Positions 52,679 to 60,563 of a DNA stretch of 64,000 nucleotides are shown in pieces. The notes under the pieces were generated by a model. It ran no database searches. It was not told the DNA's origin and was given only the letters and a program-made list of their open reading frames with translations. A program made the translations under genes and the position numbers. The DNA is taken from assembly GCA_047833665.1 (NCBI GenBank), contig CP181261.1, forward strand, positions 744,001 through 808,000, written 5' to 3'. The DNA is from Caproicibacter sp047833665 (GTDB taxonomy: Bacteria > Bacillota > Clostridia > Oscillospirales > Acutalibacteraceae). How positions within the stretch are numbered: position 1 is the stretch's first letter; each line of letters begins with the position of its first letter.

Positions 52679-53023
52679 ATGGCACTTGATTTTAATTGTA
52701 TTCTCCACAAAATCCTGGTTTTGTTGACAGGTTTTGTGGAAAATTCTTCTTGTAAGATATATAATGAATATGAAATTAGTTATGCCTTTTATATAGACAA
52801 ATTAAAAGCAAGTAATATTTTTATACTAAAAAAAGGGGAACTAGAAGATTATATTACTGATGATGGCCAAAAAATAATTGAAGATTTAGGATTTGCAAAT
52901 CAAAAAGAGTTAAAAATCATAAAGTTATCAGAATTAGTAAATAATAGTAATGTTAAAATAGAACAAGTGCTTGACGTGGAAGATTATATTGAAGTTATAC
53001 AAAAACTTAAGTTCAATAGTTAA
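52679..53023 (+). pseudogene. C-terminal fragment resembling an OLD-type TOPRIM nuclease
   Basis: 114 residues. ASNIFILKKGELEDYITDDGQKI recalls the last TOPRIM strand and following helix of OLD-family ATPase-nucleases, where ILxKGxLEDY is common. The ATPase domain and the main TOPRIM acids are missing, and there is no good ribosome binding site. Probably a remnant of a defence gene. The similarity is short, so this is tentative. Confidence 0.4.
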
Positions 53024-53315
53024 AAAACAATATATGCATTGGCATACGAAATAGTTCTATTAATTCGCTAATATATAAAACAAATTTGAATTGTTTGTAA
53101 TGTAGTTTAATATTCGAAATAAATCAGTATTGAGTTAAAAATGTTTTTATATAAAAAAATCACTTCAAAGCCTTCAATCAATTGTAGAGATGATGGTTAG
53201 AGCATCTCGTAATAAAATTTATTAAAATCATAAATGTATAATTTCTCAATGTAGACAAATTTTAATGATTTATGGTATATTTGACTTGTCCATTATTTGT
53301 ATATGGAGGGATATT
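53024..53315. other. AT-rich spacer
   Basis: No gene, hairpin or repeat that I can support. It should include the promoter of the gene at 53316. Confidence 0.35.
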
Positions 53316-54128
53316 ATGTTGAGGTTGAAGTTATCAGACCATATAATTAATGCATCAAATGTTAGTTATGGTGAACCAAAATTGTCAGTACATACAGGAA
53401 AACAACTTGAGACACTTTCCTTTAGTTTGCAAGTTAGGGGTAAAACCCTGAAAGAGGATTTTAATAACAAATTGCATAAAGTTAAAGATGGGGGGATTTT
53501 TAGTACTGACAATAACGGTATTAATATAAAGGAGTATAAGTTAGTGAACCATTCCTACAGTTATACTGAAAATTATTCTGATGAAGATACTATTTATACT
53601 TATACTTTATACTTAGAGGAAATAGAGAGACTAAAAATAGACAGTTTAGTTATTGCAGGAGTTGAAGTTACACCTTATGAATTTACCGAAAAATATGATG
53701 ATGCCATCATAATACAAGCAAAAATAAAATTATCAAAAGAAGATGCTGAAAAACTTGATATGGCTACAAAGGAAAATAAGTACTTTGATGTAATCAGAAA
53801 AGGTATTAGTGATGAAGTTAAAAAAATGAGATTCGGCAAAGTTATCTGGTCAGAAAATGATGGTTATATTAAAAAAGATATTGTACTTGTAGAAGATATT
53901 TACGACAACAAAGAATCACCTCTTTCGAAGTTTTTCCAGCCTGAATTTAGTAACATTATGGATATGTTGTCATATATTAAAAATTTAAATGATGAATTAT
54001 TAAAATTACTAATATCAAGAGGTCAGTTGTCTGCCGAGGAATTAGAACAAATAAAAACAGTAGCAAAGAACAATATTAGAGCAACTACAAAGGAGTATTA
54101 TAGAGTGGAAGATATTGATAAATTTTAA
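53316..54128 (+). CDS. Uncharacterised protein
   Basis: 270 residues from ATG 53316 with GGAGGG upstream; the frame is open 51 bases further but that start is unsupported. The N-terminal half is rich in beta strands (KLSVHTGKQLETLSFSLQVRG, YTYTLYLEEIERLKIDSLVI). The C terminus is helical with the charged LSAEELEQIKTVAKNNIRATTKEYYRVEDIDKF. Not recognised. It stands alone between the OLD-like fragment and several small genes. Confidence 0.55.
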   Translation: MLRLKLSDHIINASNVSYGEPKLSVHTGKQLETLSFSLQVRGKTLKEDFNNKLHKVKDGGIFSTDNNGINIKEYKLVNHSYSYTENYSDEDTIYTYTLYLEEIERLKIDSLVIAGVEVTPYEFTEKYDDAIIIQAKIKLSKEDAEKLDMATKENKYFDVIRKGISDEVKKMRFGKVIWSENDGYIKKDIVLVEDIYDNKESPLSKFFQPEFSNIMDMLSYIKNLNDELLKLLISRGQLSAEELEQIKTVAKNNIRATTKEYYRVEDIDKF

Positions 54129-54211
54129 TTATTATGGAGAAGGGTGGATTTTACAATCCATCCTCTGTTATTTATTAATACAGGTGAAGTGTTTTTCTGA
54201 TGCTTAAACCA

Positions 54212-54343
54212 TCACAATTTTGCAAACTCTTCGAGAGCCTCCTTGTTTTCATTAATTACTATATCCATAAGAGTTTCGATTTCTTCTTTATTTTCTTCAG
54301 ACAATTGCACAAATTCTTCTTTCGATTTTTCCGTGAAAGCCAT
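54212..54343 (-). CDS. 43-residue acidic helical protein
   Basis: A short frame on the minus strand, from ATG 54343 with GCGAGG upstream to TGA at 54212. It encodes MAFTEKSKEEFVQLSEENKE followed by EIETLMDIVINENKEALEEF and AKL. The sequence is amphipathic and strongly acidic, and reading-frame use looks coding. Not recognised. Small acidic proteins of mobile DNA can be antitoxins or anti-defence factors, but nothing shows this here. Confidence 0.5.
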   Translation of the reverse strand: MAFTEKSKEEFVQLSEENKEEIETLMDIVINENKEALEEFAKL

Positions 54344-54521
54344 TAATTCTACCTCGCTTTACAGGATTTCTATTAAATTATACCATAAAAAGATATGAGC
54401 CAGAATCCTTAATAAGATTAATAAGCCTACTTCCTAGTTAAAAAAATCACTCCGAAAGTTGATTTTCAAGGTAATGCTTATATAATAACCTCCAAATAAA
54501 AACTGAATGGAGTGATTGACC

Positions 54522-54749
54522 ATGAAAGGCGTAACGATTTTTGGGAATTTTACAGTATTGGAGACTTTTATGTTTAATGACTTACAAATTGACAAAGGGT
54601 TTGATGAAAGGCTGGATATATTTTATAGGGTAAATCTTTATATAGAAAATCTAGAAGATGATATTAATGATACATTCATAGATTGTTACTATAGAAGCAT
54701 TAATGATTTGATGGAAGACATCAAGTGCTATTCGATAAATCAAACTTAA
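54522..54749 (+). CDS. Uncharacterised small acidic protein
   Basis: 75 residues from ATG 54522 with GGAGTG upstream. Contains FGNFTVLETFMFNDLQIDKG and an acidic middle (IENLEDDINDTFIDCYYRS). Not recognised. It has the size of a phage-type accessory or anti-restriction protein, but no motif supports a specific role. Confidence 0.45.
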   Translation: MKGVTIFGNFTVLETFMFNDLQIDKGFDERLDIFYRVNLYIENLEDDINDTFIDCYYRSINDLMEDIKCYSINQT

Positions 54750-54921
54750 ATTTAAGAATTAATGAAATCTATCACTAAAAGGTTCATTAGTTATTTCGCC
54801 TCAATTGATATGAAGCATACTCCATTTAATTGTCTTTAAAACTTGAAGAGAGCATATAGTCCTCCTTATATTAAATGAAGTTCAGAATAGGAATTTCATA
54901 ATAATAGGGAGGGCATATTAT

Positions 54922-55383
54922 ATGCTTTTGAAACCAGAAGAAATTTATTTTAAGTTTAATGAGGAAAGTATTGAGATTAAGATTCCTAAGAAATTACTAT
55001 TGGTTTTGTTGCAGCAGGTAAATAGACACTATGAGATATTAAAGTATGAGGAAGAAATAATAAATAACTTTGCAATCCATGAAAATATCAGTAATACAGA
55101 GATGATAATGGCTAAATTGCTTATCTTGATGGCCGAGCCATATGACAAGAAGGATATCAAATTTGAAACAAGTGTAGCAGAATTTCTAGTGTTGAGGGAC
55201 TTAGTATATTGCAATTATTCTTTGCTGCATCTGCAAACAAAGATGAAATCCCACATGCAAAAGGCGTACAAGGAATTTTACGATGCAATTGAAAGCATTT
55301 ATGAAATGTTCGAGCAGGATGAAGTAAAAGCATATTGGGATTATATTAAGAATTATAACATTGAAAACCATGTTTTTCATTAA
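54922..55383 (+). CDS. Uncharacterised helical protein
   Basis: 153 residues with GGGAGGG upstream. Predicted mostly helical (FVLRDLVYCNYSLLHLQTKMKS-like region near residues 92-113, FYDAIESIYEMFEQDEVKAYWDYI at the end). No membrane segment and no recognised motif. It is followed by a bidirectional terminator. Confidence 0.5.
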   Translation: MLLKPEEIYFKFNEESIEIKIPKKLLLVLLQQVNRHYEILKYEEEIINNFAIHENISNTEMIMAKLLILMAEPYDKKDIKFETSVAEFLVLRDLVYCNYSLLHLQTKMKSHMQKAYKEFYDAIESIYEMFEQDEVKAYWDYIKNYNIENHVFH

Positions 55384-55409
55384 TGCATATCTTTTAGTCT
55401 TTAGAATTA

Positions 55410-55449
55410 AAAAGGTTTTAGTAGATTATACAACTACTAAAACCTTTTT
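55410..55449. terminator. Bidirectional terminator
   Basis: AAAAGGTTTTAGTAG pairs with CTACTAAAACCTTTTT between convergent genes. Confidence 0.85.
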
Positions 55450-55458
55450 CTCATAACT

Positions 55459-55650
55459 TTAATGTTCCTTATCTTTCTCAAAGGCTGATTGAACTTTTAA
55501 GGTAAAAGAAAGAAATATAATAAGGGATATGCCTAATAAAGAGCCTGCAATAAAGCGAATAAGAATATTTTCTGAAATTACAGCAAATGGTATTAAAAAC
55601 ATGCTCATGAGAATTACCAGTTTTATAGTCAAAAAAACACTATGCCTCAT
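55459..55650 (-). CDS. Small two-helix membrane protein
   Basis: 63 residues with TAAGGAGG upstream. Two hydrophobic helices (LTIKLVILMSMFLIPFAVI and FIAGSLLGISLIIFLSFTL) and a charged tail QSAFEKDKEH. Not recognised. It is divergent from the tns operon. Confidence 0.55.
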   Translation of the reverse strand: MRHSVFLTIKLVILMSMFLIPFAVISENILIRFIAGSLLGISLIIFLSFTLKVQSAFEKDKEH

Positions 55651-55774
55651 AAAATACCTCCTTAGTCATAGAGTTATAGCATTTTACATATTTCCTATAT
55701 AGCATTTCAAGGAAGTTTTACGTTTAAAACAAAATAAATTTGTGATAAAATAATATACACACAATAAATGGTTC

Positions 55775-55834
55775 AAATGCCATTGACACAGACATCTAAG
55801 TAAAAGGTGTCCCAATGTCAATGGCATTTTTGCA
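55775..55834 (+). promoter_or_regulatory. Structured leader/attenuator before tnsA
   Basis: A perfect 14-bp outer stem (AAATGCCATTGACA at 55775-55788 with its complement at 55816-55829) encloses an inner stem GACATC/GGTGTC and is followed by a T tract. The nested design resembles the leaders at 48209 and 49871, although the inner loop differs. It would terminate transcription about 90 bp before tnsA unless disrupted. Confidence 0.6.
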
Positions 55835-55930
55835 TTTATATGTGGAATATGAGAATTGTAAAAGGCCAAAAGAGATTGATGACTATAAGCGAGAGTTTGC
55901 TAATATGGCTGATTTTCGGAGGTGATAGTT

Positions 55931-56785
55931 ATGGCAAAACATAACCTGCAATGGGATGAAAATAAATTAAAGCGATTTCTAAGGGAAGGAAGAGGACAGG
56001 GAGAAGGACAGAATTACAAACCCTGGGTGACCGTGCAGGACTTTCCTTCCAAAGGAAGGTGCAGCCGAGTGTTGGGATGGAAAACCAATAGAATTCACCA
56101 TCTATTTACCGACAGTGAAACGAGATACTTCTATTTATTGGAATGGGAGGATGCAGTAGTAGACATTAGAGAACATTTTCCCTTGCTGGATTTAGAGGAA
56201 GTTGTAAAAGAAAAGGATGATTTAAATTTTAACCTATTTAAAGATAAGAATAGTGGTTTGCCCTACATAATTTATACTTCCTTCCTTATTACGCTAAAGG
56301 ATACAAATGGACAAAAAAGATACATAGCGAGAAGTTTGAAAGCAGATTACGAACTTCAAAGGCAGAGGAGCATTGAAAGACTGGAGATTGAAAGACGATA
56401 CTGGTCAAACAAGCATATCGACTGGGGTATCGTGACACAAAAAGATATTCCTACTGTCAAGGCTAAAAACATAGAATGGGTGCACTCTTCCTTACATTTT
56501 ACAGATGAAAGAGGATTAGAAAAAGAAGAGATGATTTATTTGTGTGATGTTCTTCTTGAAAAAATGACAGAAAGTAGTCAAACAATCAGAAAAATCACTG
56601 CCGATTTTGATAAAGAATATAAACTTCAAACGGGAACAGGACTCTTTATATTTAAGCACCTTATTGCAACAAAGAGAATTAAGTTAGACATGAATAAAGA
56701 GATAAAGTTAAATGAAAGGTTGGGAAACCTCGTTATTGATATTAAAAAGGAAAGATTGGGAGAGGATAACATTGTTAACTATTAA
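55931..56785 (+). CDS. tnsA: Tn7-like transposase endonuclease TnsA
   Basis: 284 residues from ATG 55931 (GGAGG seven bases upstream). The N-terminal PD-(D/E)XK domain shows SRVLGWKTNRIHHLFTDSETRYFYLLEWEDAVVDIREHFPLLD and later KRYIARSLKADYEL, containing the acidic and Lys positions of TnsA. The C-terminal TnsA domain has ERLEIERRYWSNKHIDWGIVTQKDI. TnsA cuts the 5' ends and works with TnsB for cut-and-paste transposition. The tnsB start overlaps its end. Confidence 0.93.
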   Translation: MAKHNLQWDENKLKRFLREGRGQGEGQNYKPWVTVQDFPSKGRCSRVLGWKTNRIHHLFTDSETRYFYLLEWEDAVVDIREHFPLLDLEEVVKEKDDLNFNLFKDKNSGLPYIIYTSFLITLKDTNGQKRYIARSLKADYELQRQRSIERLEIERRYWSNKHIDWGIVTQKDIPTVKAKNIEWVHSSLHFTDERGLEKEEMIYLCDVLLEKMTESSQTIRKITADFDKEYKLQTGTGLFIFKHLIATKRIKLDMNKEIKLNERLGNLVIDIKKERLGEDNIVNY

Positions 56786-58907
56786 TACCCTTATTTCCTG
56801 GAAAACAGATGATGACAATAAAAAAGTTGAAAGAATCCTTTGGATTGAGCCACAGTCAAATATAACTTATGTGATAGATGTGAATTTAAATGCTTTCCCC
56901 TATTCAAGGCTATTAAGTGATATCGAGGAAAGTATCAAACAGGGAATAGCATTTATTGAAACTGACGATGTCTTTAGTCGAATTATAAATGAAGAAGATA
57001 TATCAGAAAAGGATAAAGAAGCGAGGGATAAGGCATGGGAGATAATAAGTCAAATTGTCTGTCTTGAGCCTTTGATTTTTATCCCAAAGGAGAGAAGAAA
57101 TCTTATTAAGAAGGTTTCTACACTTCATAATGTTCATGAAAATACAGTTGTAAAATATCTAAAGAAGTATTGGAAAAGGGGCAAGACCAAAAACGCTTTG
57201 CTGCCCGACTATTACCAGTGTGGAGGTAAAGGAAAAGAAAAGTCCACAGGAATATTAAAGAGGGGTAGGCCCAGGAAGAATGCTGAAATCTTTGGAGAAG
57301 GAATAAATGTTGATGATGATATAAAGAAAGTGTTTAGAATTGCAGTAAATAAATATTATCATACCAGCGCTCAGAATTCACTTATGCTTACCTATGAATT
57401 GATGCGCAAGGAATTTTTCAGTAGTGAAGTAAAAATGGAAAACGGTATAGAAATACCTATAGTAAAGCCAAGCAGCGAAGTTCCATCATATGCCCAATTT
57501 AAATATTGGTTTGAAAAGGAAAGAAATTTGAAAAAAGAGATTTCATTACGTAGAAGTGCTAAGAAGTATGAGCAGGAAAACAGGCCTATTATGGGAAGTT
57601 CTACCGCTGAGGCATTAGGTCCTGGTTCTATCTATCAAATTGATGCTACTGTAGCAGATGTGTACCTGGTATCCCAGTTTAATCGGAACTGGATTATAGG
57701 CAGACCAGTAGTCTACGGGGTAATAGATGTTTTCTCGAGACTGGTTACAGGAATCTATATAGGACTTGAGGGACCCAGTTGGGTGGGGGCAATGATGGCA
57801 TTGGCAAATGCAGCAATGGATAAAGTGGAATTTTGTAAGAATTATGGCATTGAGATTAGTGCAGAAGAATGGCCTGCTTGTCATTTACCTGATGCCATTT
57901 TGGCAGATAGAGGAGAGTTAGAAGGCAAGAATGCTGAAAATTTAATTAACGCATTAGGTATAAAGATAATGAATACTCCACCTTACAGAGCCGACTGGAA
58001 AGGAATCATTGAACAGAATTTCAAAACTACAAGTGATAGAGTAAAGCCCTTTATGCCAGGAGTTGTGAATCCAGATTTGAGGGAGAGGGGCGATAAAGAC
58101 TATAGACTCGATGCAAAACTCAATTTATATGAATTTACTCAAATTATGATAAAATCGGTACTTTACCATAATAACCAACATCTCTTAAGAAATTATAATA
58201 GGGAAGAAATGATGATAGAGGATGATGTAAAATGTATCCCCCTAGAACTATGGAATTGGGGCATAGCAAACCGTTCAGGTAAGTTAAGAAGTGCGGATGC
58301 TGATATTGTTAAATTGTGTCTTATGCCAACGGCTACTGCTACGGTAACAGGAAAGGGAATTAAGTTTAAGAACCTGTATTATAGTTCTAAAATGACATTA
58401 AAGGAGAATTGGTTTGAAAAGGCAAGAAACAAAGGCTCCTGGAAAATAAAAATTTCTTATGACCCGAGAAACATGAAATATATATACATAATAAGCCCAG
58501 ACCATAGTGATTTTGAAAAATGTTATATGTTGGACTATCAGAAAAGTTACTTCGATAAATATTATGAAGAAATTGAGTATCTGCAAGAAAAAGAGAAACT
58601 TGATATGAAGAAGATGGCAGACGATGAATTGCAGAAAAAAGTAGACCTTATGGTTGAAATAGAAAGTATTGTAGCAAAAGCAGATTTGGAGTCTAAGAAA
58701 GAGCGGATTTTCCAAGAAAGTGACTCAAAAAAGGTACAGGGTATCAGGCGAAACAGAAGAATTGAGAAGGTATTAAATAGAGAAAATGAAGCCTTTGAAT
58801 TATCTAAGCAAACAGATAAAAAGGAAGGAGAAGTTATTCCTATAGACAGCGATATGGAACTTCTAAAAAGAAAGCAGAAGGAGGCATTAAAGAAAATCTA
58901 TGAGTAA
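56772..58907 (+). CDS. tnsB: Tn7-like DDE transposase TnsB
   Basis: About 711 residues from TTG 56772, which has AGAGG six bases upstream. The rve core has catalytic acids in YQIDATVADVYLV (near residue 289), ILADRGELEGK (near 377) and KGIIEQNFKT (near 412), a 35-residue D-E spacing. N-terminal HTH domains, including KERRNLIKKVSTLHNVHENTVVKYLKKYW, would bind the end repeats. The charged C-terminal tail resembles the TnsC-interacting tail. It overlaps tnsA and tnsC. Confidence 0.93.
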   Translation: MLTINTLISWKTDDDNKKVERILWIEPQSNITYVIDVNLNAFPYSRLLSDIEESIKQGIAFIETDDVFSRIINEEDISEKDKEARDKAWEIISQIVCLEPLIFIPKERRNLIKKVSTLHNVHENTVVKYLKKYWKRGKTKNALLPDYYQCGGKGKEKSTGILKRGRPRKNAEIFGEGINVDDDIKKVFRIAVNKYYHTSAQNSLMLTYELMRKEFFSSEVKMENGIEIPIVKPSSEVPSYAQFKYWFEKERNLKKEISLRRSAKKYEQENRPIMGSSTAEALGPGSIYQIDATVADVYLVSQFNRNWIIGRPVVYGVIDVFSRLVTGIYIGLEGPSWVGAMMALANAAMDKVEFCKNYGIEISAEEWPACHLPDAILADRGELEGKNAENLINALGIKIMNTPPYRADWKGIIEQNFKTTSDRVKPFMPGVVNPDLRERGDKDYRLDAKLNLYEFTQIMIKSVLYHNNQHLLRNYNREEMMIEDDVKCIPLELWNWGIANRSGKLRSADADIVKLCLMPTATATVTGKGIKFKNLYYSSKMTLKENWFEKARNKGSWKIKISYDPRNMKYIYIISPDHSDFEKCYMLDYQKSYFDKYYEEIEYLQEKEKLDMKKMADDELQKKVDLMVEIESIVAKADLESKKERIFQESDSKKVQGIRRNRRIEKVLNRENEAFELSKQTDKKEGEVIPIDSDMELLKRKQKEALKKIYE

Positions 58908-60558
58908 GTATATTTTTATCCCAAATGGTGGAGAGGCAGTTGAGGCTGAGTATAAGGAGCAAATGATAGAAGAGTATAAGGGAAACCCGTTCATAGAGGC
59001 TTTACCTCCTATTTACTCAAAGGATGAGGTCGTAGATAAATTGGTTGTATATCCAAATTACAATAGTAAGGAAAGGATGCTCGACAGTCATCTAAGGGTG
59101 CATATGGTACAAAGACTGTTTCAATGCTTTCAGCCCCTTCAAGTTCACCTAGACCTTGAAAGCAGGATATCAAGAGTAATACGCCAAGGATATCTTGCCA
59201 GAAATCCCTTTAGACCAGAATATGCTGCAAGTCTTCAAGACGGGTACAGAATGATACAGAACCTGAATCTCGACTTGTGCAGCAACAAAAGGTTTCGTAC
59301 AACGGCAGCAGGATTTACTATAATCGGCGTGAGCGGTATGGGCAAAACTACAGCAATCAATAGGATTCTTGCTACTATGCCCCAGATTATTGTCCATTCC
59401 CAGTATAGAGGAGTTAAATTCAGCATGTGCCAATTGGTATGGCTAAAACTTGACTGCCCATACGATGGCTCAATTAAAGGGCTGTGCATGGAGTTTTTCA
59501 GTAAAGTAGACAGTTTACTGGGGACCGATTATTATAAAAAACATGTTACAGGAAGGCACACGGTGGATTCGATGCTCTCTATAATGTCTCAAGTAGCAAG
59601 ACACACAGGCCTTGGTATGCTTGTAATTGATGAGATTCAGCATCTGAAGCAGGCAAAAAGTGGCGGAAGCGAGAAAATGTTAAATTTCTTTGTAACATTG
59701 GTTAATACAATTGGAGTTCCTGTTGTGCTTATAGGTACTACAAAAGCAATGTCTGTATTGCAGTCAGAGTTTCGCCAGGCAAGGAGAGGGTCGGGACAAG
59801 GAGATATGGTCTGGGAGAGACTGAAAAAGGATAGCAATTGGGACTTATTAATGGGTGCTTTATGGGATTACCAGTGGACCAAAAAAGAAGTTCCATTTAC
59901 TCCAGAAATTAGCGATATAATGTATGAGGAGAGTCAGGGAATTATTGATATAGCGGTAAAATTATATGCCATGGCTCAAATAAAGGCAATTTATTCTGGA
60001 ATAGAAGAAGTAAATGCAGGATTAATCAAGCAGGTAGCACAGGAAAATTTAAAGTTGGTTCAGCCCATGTTAGAAGCATTAAAATCAGGGGATATGAGAA
60101 GGATATCACAATTTGAGGACATTTCTACCGTTGATTTTGAAGAATTTATAAGTTCAGAAAGGCCTAAATATAGTTCTGGAGACAAAATTCAAGAGTTGCT
60201 GATTAAAAAGAAACAGAAAGAGAATGCTGATACCCTTTCATTGAAAGAAAGGGCTGTCCTTAAACTACTTGATTTGGATATAGACCCGCAAAAAGCCCAA
60301 AAGGTAGTTGAGAAAATCATTACTCAAGAAGGAGACAGTATTAGTGTTTCAAAGTTAGTAATAAAGGCTGTTCAAATACTTATAGGAACAGCAGGGAAGA
60401 AAACATCAGTAAAGAAAAATAGAACAGAATTCAGGGATGAAAATGATTTAAGGGTTATAGTGGAGGAAGGAAAGATGAAGCAAATGTCTGCTTATGAAGC
60501 ATTAAGAGCAAAAGGAATTATAAAGACCGTAGAAAATGACTTTTTCCAGGCGGGGTAG
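58900..60558 (+). CDS. tnsC: Tn7-like AAA+ regulator TnsC
   Basis: 552 residues. Walker A GVSGMGKTTAINRIL near residue 143, Walker B GLGMLVIDEIQHLKQA near 241 and sensor 1 VVLIGTTKAMSVL define the AAA+ ATPase. The N-terminal part has the TnsC-type YNSKERMLDSHLRVHMVQRLFQCFQPLQVHLDLE in sense. TnsC links target selection by TniQ/TnsD to TnsAB and gives target immunity. The start overlaps tnsB by 8 bp. Length is near that of Tn7 TnsC. Confidence 0.93.
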   Translation: MSKYIFIPNGGEAVEAEYKEQMIEEYKGNPFIEALPPIYSKDEVVDKLVVYPNYNSKERMLDSHLRVHMVQRLFQCFQPLQVHLDLESRISRVIRQGYLARNPFRPEYAASLQDGYRMIQNLNLDLCSNKRFRTTAAGFTIIGVSGMGKTTAINRILATMPQIIVHSQYRGVKFSMCQLVWLKLDCPYDGSIKGLCMEFFSKVDSLLGTDYYKKHVTGRHTVDSMLSIMSQVARHTGLGMLVIDEIQHLKQAKSGGSEKMLNFFVTLVNTIGVPVVLIGTTKAMSVLQSEFRQARRGSGQGDMVWERLKKDSNWDLLMGALWDYQWTKKEVPFTPEISDIMYEESQGIIDIAVKLYAMAQIKAIYSGIEEVNAGLIKQVAQENLKLVQPMLEALKSGDMRRISQFEDISTVDFEEFISSERPKYSSGDKIQELLIKKKQKENADTLSLKERAVLKLLDLDIDPQKAQKVVEKIITQEGDSISVSKLVIKAVQILIGTAGKKTSVKKNRTEFRDENDLRVIVEEGKMKQMSAYEALRAKGIIKTVENDFFQAG

Positions 60559-60563
60559 ATTCT

